This document shows positions 40,635 through 48,056 of a DNA stretch of 64,000 nt, one piece after another (the stretch's first letter is position 1; every line of letters starts with the position of its first letter). The notes below the pieces were generated by a model, which searched no databases, had not been told where the DNA came from, and worked only from the letters and a program-made list of their open reading frames with translations. Position numbers and translations under genes: made by a program. This stretch comes from an uncultured Christensenella sp. (lineage in GTDB: Bacteria > Bacillota > Clostridia > Christensenellales > Pumilibacteraceae), in assembly GCA_910577435.1 (NCBI GenBank), contig CAJTLV010000004.1, positions 1 to 64,000 of the forward strand, in the 5' to 3' direction.

Positions 40635-40668
40635 AACGCGCAATTACAGGATCGTAAAAGGAGTTTTT

Positions 40669-41829
40669 ATGCCTGAAAACGAACAAATCGCCGATAAGCG
40701 GGACGGCGGCGGTAAAATAAAAAAACAGTCGTCGGGCAGACAGCTGGTTGTCACCGTGTTCTTGCTGGCGCTTGCGACAAAGATGTTTTTATTGCCGATA
40801 TTTCTCATTCGCGCGGCAGGGCGCGACGGCTACATCGTGCTTGCGATCGGCGCGGGAATAGATCTGTTGTCGTTGGGCGCGATGCTCGCGGCGATGTTTA
40901 TGTCGAAAGATACCGACTTTTTTACGATGCTCGAAAGCGTGATAGGCAAGATCGCGACGAAGATCGTGATAGTATTGTTTACGCTGTTTTTGTTTTTCAA
41001 AATGAACATTGCCGCAAACGAAACGTTGACCTTTTATTCGGACAACGTGTTCGCCGAGTTCGACAGCGCAATAATGGTAATCGTATTGCTGATATTTCTC
41101 GCGGCTGTGGCTAACCACACGTTGCGCGCGCTGTGCCGGCTTAACGAGCTTTTAGTTCCGCTTGTCGTCGTCGGCATAGGTATACTGATTGCCATCACCG
41201 CAGTGACGGGATTCGATTTCGGAAATATTATGCCGACGATGCGCAAACCGTCCGAGTTCGGCGACGCGGTTACGCGGCACGGTTCTTGGCTGGGCGACTT
41301 CACTCCGCTCGCGCTTTTCATAGGCAGAACGGATTTGAAAAAACGCACGGCCGTCGCAGCATCGGTGAGCGGCGTGATCGGAACGTCGGTAGTGCTGTTC
41401 TTTTCGATGGTTATGTGCGCGGCGTTCGGCAATTTACCGACGTATGTGGACAGCACGACCAACATATCGAATATACTGCAGTTTTCGGTCGGCAACGTAT
41501 ATGGCAGGATAGACTTGTTTTCGTCCATACTGTGGAGCGTGGCTGCGTTCGTCGAGACTGCGTTGTTTTTTTACGCGACCTGTCGGTGCGTCGCATATGT
41601 TATAGGTAGGAACTCGCATTTTGGCATAGCGCTGGGCGTGTGCGCGGCGACATACTTTACGCAAGTATTCGCGATGTCCGATCCGACGATATTCTCGTTG
41701 CTGATGTCGAATAGATGGACATCGGCAATATCGCTGGCTTTTACTGTTGCCGTTCCGTCGGCGGCAGTGCTGTGCGGCGCGATTTCGGCGCGACGCGGAC
41801 AAAAAACGGCGGTGAAAGATAATGGGTAA
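40669..41829 (+). CDS. gerAB: Spore germination protein GerB (GerAB family)
   Basis: A 386-residue integral membrane protein of the amino-acid permease-like GerAB family, with about ten helices. It binds the germinant in known receptors. After a polar N-terminus the first helix pair reads VVTVFLLALATKMFLLPIFL. FEATURES such as TFYSDNVFAEFD and WLGDFTPLALFIGR are placed as in the family. AAAGGAG precedes the ATG. The 3' end overlaps gerC by 8 bases. Confidence 0.9.
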   Translation: MPENEQIADKRDGGGKIKKQSSGRQLVVTVFLLALATKMFLLPIFLIRAAGRDGYIVLAIGAGIDLLSLGAMLAAMFMSKDTDFFTMLESVIGKIATKIVIVLFTLFLFFKMNIAANETLTFYSDNVFAEFDSAIMVIVLLIFLAAVANHTLRALCRLNELLVPLVVVGIGILIAITAVTGFDFGNIMPTMRKPSEFGDAVTRHGSWLGDFTPLALFIGRTDLKKRTAVAASVSGVIGTSVVLFFSMVMCAAFGNLPTYVDSTTNISNILQFSVGNVYGRIDLFSSILWSVAAFVETALFFYATCRCVAYVIGRNSHFGIALGVCAATYFTQVFAMSDPTIFSLLMSNRWTSAISLAFTVAVPSAAVLCGAISARRGQKTAVKDNG

Positions 41830-43081
41830 ATTAAGATTGACCGAGCGCAAAAAACTGCTTATATATAAAGTGCTTCTATTCATTTTGGCGTTCGTACTTG
41901 CGTTTATGCCGAGCACCGTGTCACGCAATATGGAAGTGAACAGCCGCGTCGTAGTAGAAATATTGGGGCTTGACAGCGGGGAAGAAGGTATTACGGTGAC
42001 GGCGCAGTATGCCACTCCGACGGAAACGGAGAACGCGACGACTAAGGACAAGGTCACGGTGGAGGCAAAAACGCTTACTCAGGCCGTCGAGGCGTTGAGT
42101 ACCGCGCTAGGCAGACGCGCGGAGCTGGGACAGTGCTCGGTAGTCGTAGTGGGCAGTGATTTCGACGTCGAAAAGCTGGGTACTCTTATGACTGCGACCG
42201 ACGTGACCGCCGATGTGTATCTCGTTGCGGCTAAGGACAAAGCGTCCGATCTGATAGGCGATCTGACCGACTTTATGAAAAAGTCGGGGGTGACAGACGC
42301 GGATTTTCTCGCGTACAGCGCGAAGAAAGCGCATATCGCGACGATAACCCTGCTTAATTTCCTGTCCGATCGTGCGTCGGCGTCGGCTACCGCTTTTATG
42401 CCCGTAGTGGAAATGCGCAAGCAGGAAGAAGATAGCGGCGGCAGTTCGGACGGCGGCGGCGGGAGTGACGAAAGCAACGGAGGAAGCGGAGAGAGTAACG
42501 GAGGAAGCGGCGGAAGTTCGGGCGGCAGCAACGGCGGAAGTTCGGGCGGCGGCAACGGAGGAAGCGGCGGGGGTGAACCGCCAGTCGGAATGAAAATAGA
42601 GCAACTTGCGTTGTATAATGAAAAAGGGCGCGTCGGACTTTTGGAACAGCTTTCGGCGCGCGGTGTGGCGTGGGTCGGCTCGCCGATAGAAAAAAGCATA
42701 ATTGTCGCCGATGTAGAATATAACGGCGAGATCGTAAAGGACGTATCGGGTCGCCTGTGCAAAAAGTGCGTGGCGGTACACGTCGATCCCGCGACAGGCA
42801 GGGCGACCGTCAAACTCAAAGCGCACATAGTACCAAACGGCGACAAGTTCAACGAGCTTGATTCGGATAGGTCCGCCGCCGTCACCGCCGCCGTAAAGGC
42901 AGGGTTCGAGCGCGAGATCGAGAGCGAGTTGCGTCAGGCGTATTCGGACGCCGCCGCGCTCGACTGCGACCCGTTCTTTATAGGCAGGGAGTTCTACCGC
43001 GTCGCGCCCGATTATTATGAAGAGGTGTATTCGCAGGGGACGGTGACTGTCGATTTCGATATTAACGTAATGCTTAAATAG
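41822..43081 (+). CDS. gerAC: Spore germination protein GerC with Gly/Ser-rich insert
   Basis: A 419-residue GerAC-type C-subunit. One N-terminal hydrophobic helix (about 12-30) is present, but the lipobox cysteine found in most GerAC proteins is missing, so it seems anchored by the helix rather than lipid. Domain 1 covers about 31-200 (VEILGLDSGEEGITVTAQYA). Residues 204-252 are an almost pure Gly/Ser/Asn low-complexity linker. The C-terminal domain follows, with VEYNGEIVKDVSGRLCKK and DPFFIGREFYR. The linker is encoded by imperfect DNA repeats at 42436-42575 and is unusual for this family. Confidence 0.88.
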   Translation: MGKLRLTERKKLLIYKVLLFILAFVLAFMPSTVSRNMEVNSRVVVEILGLDSGEEGITVTAQYATPTETENATTKDKVTVEAKTLTQAVEALSTALGRRAELGQCSVVVVGSDFDVEKLGTLMTATDVTADVYLVAAKDKASDLIGDLTDFMKKSGVTDADFLAYSAKKAHIATITLLNFLSDRASASATAFMPVVEMRKQEEDSGGSSDGGGGSDESNGGSGESNGGSGGSSGGSNGGSSGGGNGGSGGGEPPVGMKIEQLALYNEKGRVGLLEQLSARGVAWVGSPIEKSIIVADVEYNGEIVKDVSGRLCKKCVAVHVDPATGRATVKLKAHIVPNGDKFNELDSDRSAAVTAAVKAGFEREIESELRQAYSDAAALDCDPFFIGREFYRVAPDYYEEVYSQGTVTVDFDINVMLK

Positions 43082-43085
43082 TCGT

Positions 43086-43118
43086 GTGCGGCGCTTATGC
43101 GCCGCACCGTTTTTTTTG
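43086..43118 (+). terminator. Terminator of the ger operon
   Basis: GTGCGGCGC-TTAT-GCGCCGCAC followed by CCG and eight T. Confidence 0.95.
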
Positions 43119-43163
43119 TGCGATCGGGCGAGCAAAATTATCATACAAATTTAGGTAAAATTA

Positions 43164-43192
43164 TTGCATATTTTGTCGAAAGGTGTTATACT
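43164..43192 (+). promoter_or_regulatory. Promoter of hpt
   Basis: TTGCAT (43164-43169) and TATACT (43187-43192), 17-bp spacing, with a 90-base leader. Confidence 0.7.
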
Positions 43193-43286
43193 TAACCGTA
43201 CCTGATCAAAACGACCTTTAATGCGGCTGTTGCGAGAATTCGTACGGCCGCTTAAATTTTTTCGGCGTGGTACTTGGGAGAGCGCA

Positions 43287-43826
43287 ATGAACAAAGATCT
43301 TCAAAGCATTGTTATCACCGAAGACGAGATTCGGGAAAAGGTAAAAGCCGCCGCCGCGTGGCTGGACGAACGGTATAAAGGCAAAAATCCGCTCGCGGTC
43401 AGCGTGCTTAAAGGCAGCGTTATGTTTTTCTGCGATCTTGTGCGCGCAATGGAAACGCCGTTGCAAATAGATTTTATGACTGTTTCGTCATACGGCAAAG
43501 GTTCGGTGTCGTCGGGCGTACCCAAGATCGTTATGGATCTTGCCGCGAATGTGTCCGGCCGCGACGTGCTTCTTGTAGAGGATATAGTCGATTCGGGTCA
43601 CACGCTTGTCAGAATGCGCGATCTTCTTCTGGGCAGGGGCGCGGCGTCGTTTACCGCAGTCACTCTGTTTGACAAACCCTGTCGCCGTCAGGTCGACGTA
43701 AAAGCCGACTATTCGTGTTTCGAGATCGGCGACGAGTTTATTGTCGGCTACGGTTTGGATTATGCGCAACAGTACCGCACGCTCCCGTACGTAGGAATAC
43801 TTAAACGCGAAATATACGAGAAATAA
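43287..43826 (+). CDS. hpt: Hypoxanthine phosphoribosyltransferase
   Basis: A 179-residue purine salvage enzyme that joins hypoxanthine or guanine to PRPP. The PRPP-binding motif is VLLVEDIVDSGHTL, the flexible-loop region SSYGKGSVSSG, and the C-terminal base-binding region GDEFIVGYGLDY. The ATG at 43287 follows GGGAGA; the in-frame ATG at 43221 has no ribosome binding site. The purine permease gene 75 bases downstream makes this a salvage pair. Confidence 0.96.
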   Translation: MNKDLQSIVITEDEIREKVKAAAAWLDERYKGKNPLAVSVLKGSVMFFCDLVRAMETPLQIDFMTVSSYGKGSVSSGVPKIVMDLAANVSGRDVLLVEDIVDSGHTLVRMRDLLLGRGAASFTAVTLFDKPCRRQVDVKADYSCFEIGDEFIVGYGLDYAQQYRTLPYVGILKREIYEK

Positions 43827-43839
43827 TACGTAACTCAGA

Positions 43840-43873
43840 AAAACGGGGCAAGGAGGGTGCGCCGTTTTTTCGG
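43840..43873 (+). terminator. Possible terminator or attenuator between hpt and permease
   Basis: AAAACGGGGC and GCGCCGTTTTTT can pair around an A/G-rich loop and end in a T-run. Partial read-through into the permease gene is likely, because no promoter is obvious there. Confidence 0.55.
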
Positions 43874-43900
43874 TTAAATAAATCTATATAAGGATGGTAT

Positions 43901-45652
43901 ATGGAGACAGAAGAAAAGAACGTTGCGGCGCCCGAAGACGCCGCACAACCGGAAGTCGCGACCGAAACCGCCGCCCCGACGGCGAGCGGCGAAGTTGCGG
44001 CGACCGTCAAGCCGTACAAAGGCTTTGCGGGAAAACTCGATAAGTTTTTCGGCATAAGCAAGTCGGGTTCTAATTTCAAGACGGAAATATTCGCGGGAAT
44101 TACGACCTTCCTCGCTATGGCGTATATACTTACGGTCAACCCCAATCAGTTGTTGGCGGGACTGAGCGGCGAAAACGGCGTTATAACAAACGCGATCACC
44201 GGCGCACAGATCCAGCAGTATTGGTCGTCGATATTTATAGCCACAGCCTTCGGCGCGCTTATCGGAACATTGCTTATGGCGCTGTTTGCGAAATTGCCGC
44301 TCGCTCAAGCGCCCGGAATGGGGCTTAACGCGGCGCTCGGCGGTATAATCGGCGGAACGGCTTCCGGCGGATTCGGTTTCTCGTTCGGCACGTCGATGTT
44401 GATAGTACTCATAAGCGGTTTGCTCTTCCTCGTTCTCACCGTAGTCCCGTGCGGAAGAGACAAGGAGACCGGAAAACTGATCGGCATTCGCGAAAAGATT
44501 TTCGAGTCCATTCCCGCCGGCATTCGCGTGGCTATTCCCGTAGGTATCGGTTTGTTCATTGCGTTTATAGGTTTCCAGAATTCGGGACTTATAGTGACGA
44601 ACGGATTTACGCAAGTCGATCTAGTCAAGTTTACCGATTGGGGCAATCAGCTCGTACAGTGGGGTAAACTTACTGACGATCAAGCTATTTGGCTCGGTTC
44701 GCTCGCAACTTTCGGACCTGCGGCAAAGACTGCGATCGTAGCGCTTATTTCGCTCATCGCGATAGCTATTCTTTCGCATTACAAAGTTAAAGGATCGGTC
44801 ATAATCGGCATAATCATCGCGACGCTCGCCGCTATGTGTTTCGGCAACGGCGTTGTCGTAAACTTCGACACTATCGCCGGTAGCAACGGTCATATCACTT
44901 GGAAATTCTGGGAGAACTTCCAAAACTTCTTCTCGTTCGACGCATCTAACGGCGGCGCGTTCGGCGCGGCGTTCTACGACGTCAAATTCCCCGCAGGCTC
45001 GGTACTGTTCGTCATCGTTACCGTTCTGTCGTTCTGTATGATCGATATGTTCGACACGATGGGTACCGTACTCGGTTGCTGTTCCAAAGCGAACCTCCTC
45101 GACGAGAACGGCAAGCCTATCCGCTTTAACAGAGTTATGATGTCCGATTCCATCGCTACCTGCACGGGCGCGATTCTCGGCACGTCCACCGTTACGACGT
45201 TCGTCGAGTCCGGCACGGGCGTTGCGGCAGGCGGCAGAACGGGTATGACCGCACTCACCACATCGCTGTTGTTCTTGCTCTCGATTTTCCTGTTACCCGT
45301 ATTCGCGTTCATACCGTCTGCGGCGACGGCGGGCGCTCTCATCTATGTCGGCGTTCTTATGATGTCCAACGTCAAGAATATCGACTTCCACGACCTGCGC
45401 AACGCGGTCCCCGCGTTTCTTACTATAATCCTTATGCCTCTCGCATACTCCATAACCGACGGTATCGGTATGGGTATCGTGTCGTACTGCATTATCAACA
45501 TTATTTGCTACGTCATCGATCTTATCAAGTATGCGGCAGTCAAAGGAAAATCGGGCGCAGAAGCCGTCAAACCCAAATGGAATATATCCGTAGTGCTCGG
45601 CATTATTGCGATAGTATTCCTTGTCTACTTCTTCTTGCCCTCGTCTATTTAA
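43901..45652 (+). CDS. Purine (guanine/hypoxanthine) permease, AzgA/NCS2 family
   Basis: A 583-residue transporter with about 12-14 helices. A Glu/Ala/Pro-rich cytoplasmic N-terminus (1-40) leads to FFGI, TEIFAGITTFLAMAYILTVN (the AzgA/PbuG signature) and QAPGMGLNAALGG, which forms part of the substrate site. SFCMIDMFDTMGTVLG and GTSTVTTFVESGTGVAAGGR are the conserved second half. It probably imports hypoxanthine or guanine for the Hpt enzyme encoded just upstream. The family is usually about 430-480 residues; the excess is in the N-terminus and extended loops. Confidence 0.92.
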   Translation: METEEKNVAAPEDAAQPEVATETAAPTASGEVAATVKPYKGFAGKLDKFFGISKSGSNFKTEIFAGITTFLAMAYILTVNPNQLLAGLSGENGVITNAITGAQIQQYWSSIFIATAFGALIGTLLMALFAKLPLAQAPGMGLNAALGGIIGGTASGGFGFSFGTSMLIVLISGLLFLVLTVVPCGRDKETGKLIGIREKIFESIPAGIRVAIPVGIGLFIAFIGFQNSGLIVTNGFTQVDLVKFTDWGNQLVQWGKLTDDQAIWLGSLATFGPAAKTAIVALISLIAIAILSHYKVKGSVIIGIIIATLAAMCFGNGVVVNFDTIAGSNGHITWKFWENFQNFFSFDASNGGAFGAAFYDVKFPAGSVLFVIVTVLSFCMIDMFDTMGTVLGCCSKANLLDENGKPIRFNRVMMSDSIATCTGAILGTSTVTTFVESGTGVAAGGRTGMTALTTSLLFLLSIFLLPVFAFIPSAATAGALIYVGVLMMSNVKNIDFHDLRNAVPAFLTIILMPLAYSITDGIGMGIVSYCIINIICYVIDLIKYAAVKGKSGAEAVKPKWNISVVLGIIAIVFLVYFFLPSSI

Positions 45653-45677
45653 GCAGAAGTTAATGTCAAACGTCAAC

Positions 45678-45710
45678 AAGAGCCGCCCTACATGGACGGC
45701 TCTTTGTGTT
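45678..45710 (+). terminator. Terminator of the purine permease gene
   Basis: AAGAGCCG and CGGCTCTT pair around CCCTACATGGA (partly paired), followed by a T-rich tract. Confidence 0.75.
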
Positions 45711-45868
45711 TGAATTTCGAATAACCGCATAGCGAGCTGTAAAAGCGGAATCGATAAATTCCCGATACCGAGAAGTTATCGAGCGGCGTATCGAAATCTC
45801 CGACGCGAATATACTGTTCGCGTTAACGGCAAAACACAAATAAAAGTAATCATATGACCCTAAATCAG

Positions 45869-45897
45869 TTGACAAAAGGCGGGTAAAGGGATATACT
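45869..45897 (+). promoter_or_regulatory. Promoter of rpsU
   Basis: TTGACA (45869-45874) and TATACT (45892-45897), 17-bp spacing. The upstream 150 bases hold no gene; ACGCGAA/TTCGCGT there can form a small hairpin. Confidence 0.8.
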
Positions 45898-45938
45898 GTC
45901 TAAGGTTTCGAGGTGTCGAACCAAAGGTGGTGTAATCT

Positions 45939-46112
45939 GTGTCGGTCATTCACGTAGGTGATAACGAGTCGCTCGACAGCGCGCTCAAACGCTTTAAGCG
46001 CAAATGCCAAAAGGACAATATTCTCGGCGATATGCGCAAAAAGGAATACTATGAAAAGCCTTCCGTAAAGCGTAAAAAGAAGGAAGAGGCGGCGCGCAAG
46101 CGTTTCCGTTAA
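45939..46112 (+). CDS. rpsU: Ribosomal protein S21 (bS21)
   Basis: A 57-residue protein starting with GTG at 45939 after AAAGGTGG. It reads MSVIHVGDNESLDSALKRFK, then RKCQKDNILGDMRKKEYYEK and a Lys/Arg-rich tail, the complete bS21 pattern. The protein binds near the anti-Shine-Dalgarno end of 16S rRNA in the small subunit. It is monocistronic, with its own consensus promoter and terminator. Confidence 0.96.
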   Translation: MSVIHVGDNESLDSALKRFKRKCQKDNILGDMRKKEYYEKPSVKRKKKEEAARKRFR

Positions 46113-46194
46113 TCGACTCGGATCGAGTTTTGTACACAAACACACACACATATAGTTAATAGGAAGTCCGTTAGAGACTTCGCTTAATTTATGT

Positions 46195-46226
46195 AACGGT
46201 ACCGCTTGGTTGCGGTGCCGTTTTTG
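46195..46226 (+). terminator. Terminator of rpsU
   Basis: AACGGTACCGC and GCGGTGCCGTT (one mismatch) with a six-base loop and five T. Confidence 0.9.
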
Positions 46227-46373
46227 TATTGTGCGGTCCGACGATCGCGACTGTATTTTTGTGATCGGTTCTCTGCGTATACCATATTTATATCGATTTC
46301 GCTCGTAAAAAGCACAGCATTTTGCGGTTCATAAAATTCGACAAAAAAACGGAATAATCGACGCGAAACAATG

Positions 46374-46402
46374 TTGACATATATCGAATTTTGCGATTTA
46401 AT
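46374..46402 (+). promoter_or_regulatory. Promoter of the Spo0A-C-like gene
   Basis: TTGACA (46374-46379) and TTTAAT (46397-46402), 17-bp spacing. Confidence 0.65.
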
Positions 46403-46436
46403 GGGTGTACTTTTTTGTTTACAGGGAGAACGGCTT

Positions 46437-46790
46437 ATGTCGAGACACGACTTCATAGTTTCCACACTCGTAAAAATGGGATTCAGAACCGCCTTGCGCG
46501 GGTTCGATCAGCTTTGCTACTGTATAGAACGCTATTCCGACGACAGAACGGCAACCGTAGGCAGTATTTACTGTAACGTTGCCGCCGTCTGCGGATGTTC
46601 GAAAAGCGCGGTCGAGAAAAATCTGCGCAGACTGTTCACCGGTTGCGACGCGAGCGCCAAGATCGGCGCGCTCATCGGCATAGATTTCATAGACACGGGC
46701 AATAAAGAGATAATCGCCGTACTTGCGAATTATATCGGGTTGAACCATAAAGAGGGCGGTGCGGCTGTGACGGCGGGCGCGTCGCTTTGA
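46437..46790 (+). CDS. Stand-alone Spo0A C-terminal-domain-like protein
   Basis: A 117-residue protein resembling only the DNA-binding half of the sporulation master regulator Spo0A. The order of elements matches: LVKMGFRTALRGFDQLCYCI (as LxxxGVPxHxKGYxYLxxAI), SIYCNVAAVCGCSKSAVEKN (recognition helix region) and NKEIIAVLANYIGL (as TNxEFIAxxAxxLxL). No receiver domain precedes it; the ATG at 46437 with GGGAGA and its own promoter set the start. It could be a phosphorylation-independent DNA-binding protein competing at Spo0A boxes, which is inference. Confidence 0.75.
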   Translation: MSRHDFIVSTLVKMGFRTALRGFDQLCYCIERYSDDRTATVGSIYCNVAAVCGCSKSAVEKNLRRLFTGCDASAKIGALIGIDFIDTGNKEIIAVLANYIGLNHKEGGAAVTAGASL

Positions 46791-46800
46791 CCGTTTCCGC

Positions 46801-46829
46801 TTGCCAAATATCGCGCGTTATGTTATAAT
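46801..46829 (+). promoter_or_regulatory. Promoter of the 46840 gene, near-leaderless
   Basis: TTGCCA (46801-46806) and TATAAT (46824-46829), 17-bp spacing. The ATG at 46840 lies only 10 bases past the -10. Confidence 0.6.
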
Positions 46830-46839
46830 CGCAAAGGAT

Positions 46840-47496
46840 ATGGAACAGAACGAAACCACAGAGCAAAAGACGCCGCGCGACAGAATGCGTACAGCATTCC
46901 GCATTATCGTGATATTGGCGGCGTGTGCGGTCGTCATAGCGATTTTGGTGACGCGCTTCGTGGGGAAAAACGACGGCGAAGAGTCTAATCCGCACATAGT
47001 CGTAGTCGGGCAGAGCGGCGCGACGGCGTTGCCTACGCTTAAACGCGAGCGTTTGGAAACTTGCGGCTATGACGGAGACGGGGTGCTGAAATTGGACGTC
47101 AACGACACGGAGATCGATTTTTCGCAAAATACGGGTAACGTATTCGGATTGACGGGCGAAACGGCATTTGAAGCGGGAAACAGCGTGCGCGCCTTTATGC
47201 GCGTATCCAACGTCGGCGACGGCCCGTTTGTGTTTTGGTTGAGCGTCATACAGCCCAACGGCAAGACTGTCGACGGACTGACCGTCACAACGGAAATATT
47301 CGGAGAAACGTATATACAAACGTCCGGCGGCGGCTCTGTCGGCAGCGCCTACGATCCGCTTGCGACGGTCGAAGGCGGAGCGGGGGTGACGTTCGAGGTG
47401 GAAATATCTGTTGACGGAGAATCGGTCGCAACGGCGCAAGCCGTCGATTTGGTTGTGTACGTTTCGGCGGCGGAACAGGATAGGCGTGCCGAATAA
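46840..47496 (+). CDS. Membrane-anchored extracellular protein, possibly TasA/camelysin-like
   Basis: A 218-residue protein with a short polar N-terminus, one membrane helix (about 21-41: FRIIVILAACAVVIAILVTR) and an extracellular beta-rich domain. The segment AGNSVRAFMRVSNVGDGPFV followed by FWLSVIQPNG resembles the DUxF/TasA-camelysin pattern in which a helix-anchored beta-sandwich packs repeated VxNxGxxxxxxxLxI units, but this is a weak resemblance. No sortase motif is present. The TTG at 46801 is the -35 box, not a start. Confidence 0.6.
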   Translation: MEQNETTEQKTPRDRMRTAFRIIVILAACAVVIAILVTRFVGKNDGEESNPHIVVVGQSGATALPTLKRERLETCGYDGDGVLKLDVNDTEIDFSQNTGNVFGLTGETAFEAGNSVRAFMRVSNVGDGPFVFWLSVIQPNGKTVDGLTVTTEIFGETYIQTSGGGSVGSAYDPLATVEGGAGVTFEVEISVDGESVATAQAVDLVVYVSAAEQDRRAE

Positions 47497-47546
47497 AAAC
47501 TTTAAGTTTACCGTTTTTTCTTTTTGAAAAGAAGTAATGAAAACGG

Positions 47547-47575
47547 TTTACAAACCCCGAAAGACGTGTTATAAT
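47547..47575 (+). promoter_or_regulatory. Promoter of rpsO
   Basis: TTTACA (47547-47552) and TATAAT (47570-47575), 17-bp spacing, with a 115-base leader. Confidence 0.75.
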
Positions 47576-47581
47576 AAACAA

Positions 47582-47697
47582 GACGCGCGTTAAAACGCGT
47601 GCGAATACGGGCGAAAGCCCATACCTTATTCCCGGTGCGACGCTCTCCACGTCGCGACTGAAGTTTAAGGCGAATTCATATTAACGGAGGTAAAATT
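47582..47697 (+). promoter_or_regulatory. Structured rpsO leader, possible S15 autoregulatory element
   Basis: The leader can form several stems: ACGCG/CGCGT, GGGC-GAAA-GCCC, and GCGACG-CTCTCCA-CGTCGC, with an intervening CTTATTCCCGG. S15 represses its own translation through leader structures in several bacteria. This leader is long and structured enough to be such an element, but I cannot match it to a named class. Confidence 0.5.
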
Positions 47698-47961
47698 ATG
47701 GACAAACAGGTAAAGGCGGAAATCATTTCCAAGTTTGCTACTCACGAGGGCGACACGGGAAGTCCCGAAGTTCAGATCGCGCTTTTGACATGGCGCATCA
47801 ACCATCTTACGGAACATCTCAAAACGCACAAGAAAGACCACCACAGCCGTCGCGGTCTTTTGCAAATGGTAGGTAGCAGACGCAGCCAGCTCAACTATCT
47901 TAAAGATATAGATATCGAAAGATACAGAAGCCTTGTTGCCAAACTCGAATTGCGCAAATAA
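47698..47961 (+). CDS. rpsO: Ribosomal protein S15 (uS15)
   Basis: An 87-residue uS15 with the usual four-helix layout: the GDTGSPEVQIALLT start, HKKDHHSRRGLL (rRNA-binding His/Arg cluster), RRSQLNYLKD and a basic end. It binds the central domain of 16S rRNA early in 30S assembly. It has a strong ribosome binding site (ACGGAGG) and sits upstream of pnp as in most bacteria, though a G+C-rich terminator lies between them. Confidence 0.97.
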   Translation: MDKQVKAEIISKFATHEGDTGSPEVQIALLTWRINHLTEHLKTHKKDHHSRRGLLQMVGSRRSQLNYLKDIDIERYRSLVAKLELRK

Positions 47962-47976
47962 TCCGACGAGATAATG

Positions 47977-48008
47977 CAGGGGCGCGTCCGCGCGCCCCTG
48001 TAATTTTG
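47977..48008 (+). terminator. Terminator or processing hairpin between rpsO and pnp
   Basis: CAGGGGCGCG and CGCGCCCCTG form a perfect 10-bp stem followed by TAATTTTG. Partial read-through probably serves pnp. Confidence 0.75.
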
Positions 48009-48056
48009 TGTAAGACGTATCGACAAACGTATAATCAGCAGTATAGGAGATAAAAA

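Noticed and set aside
42436..42575. CRISPR-like or tandem repeat array
   Set aside because: It is an in-frame Gly/Ser-coding low-complexity tract inside gerC, with no spacers.
45711..45868. Hidden gene before rpsU
   Set aside because: All frames are short and interrupted; only a small hairpin and the rpsU promoter are visible.
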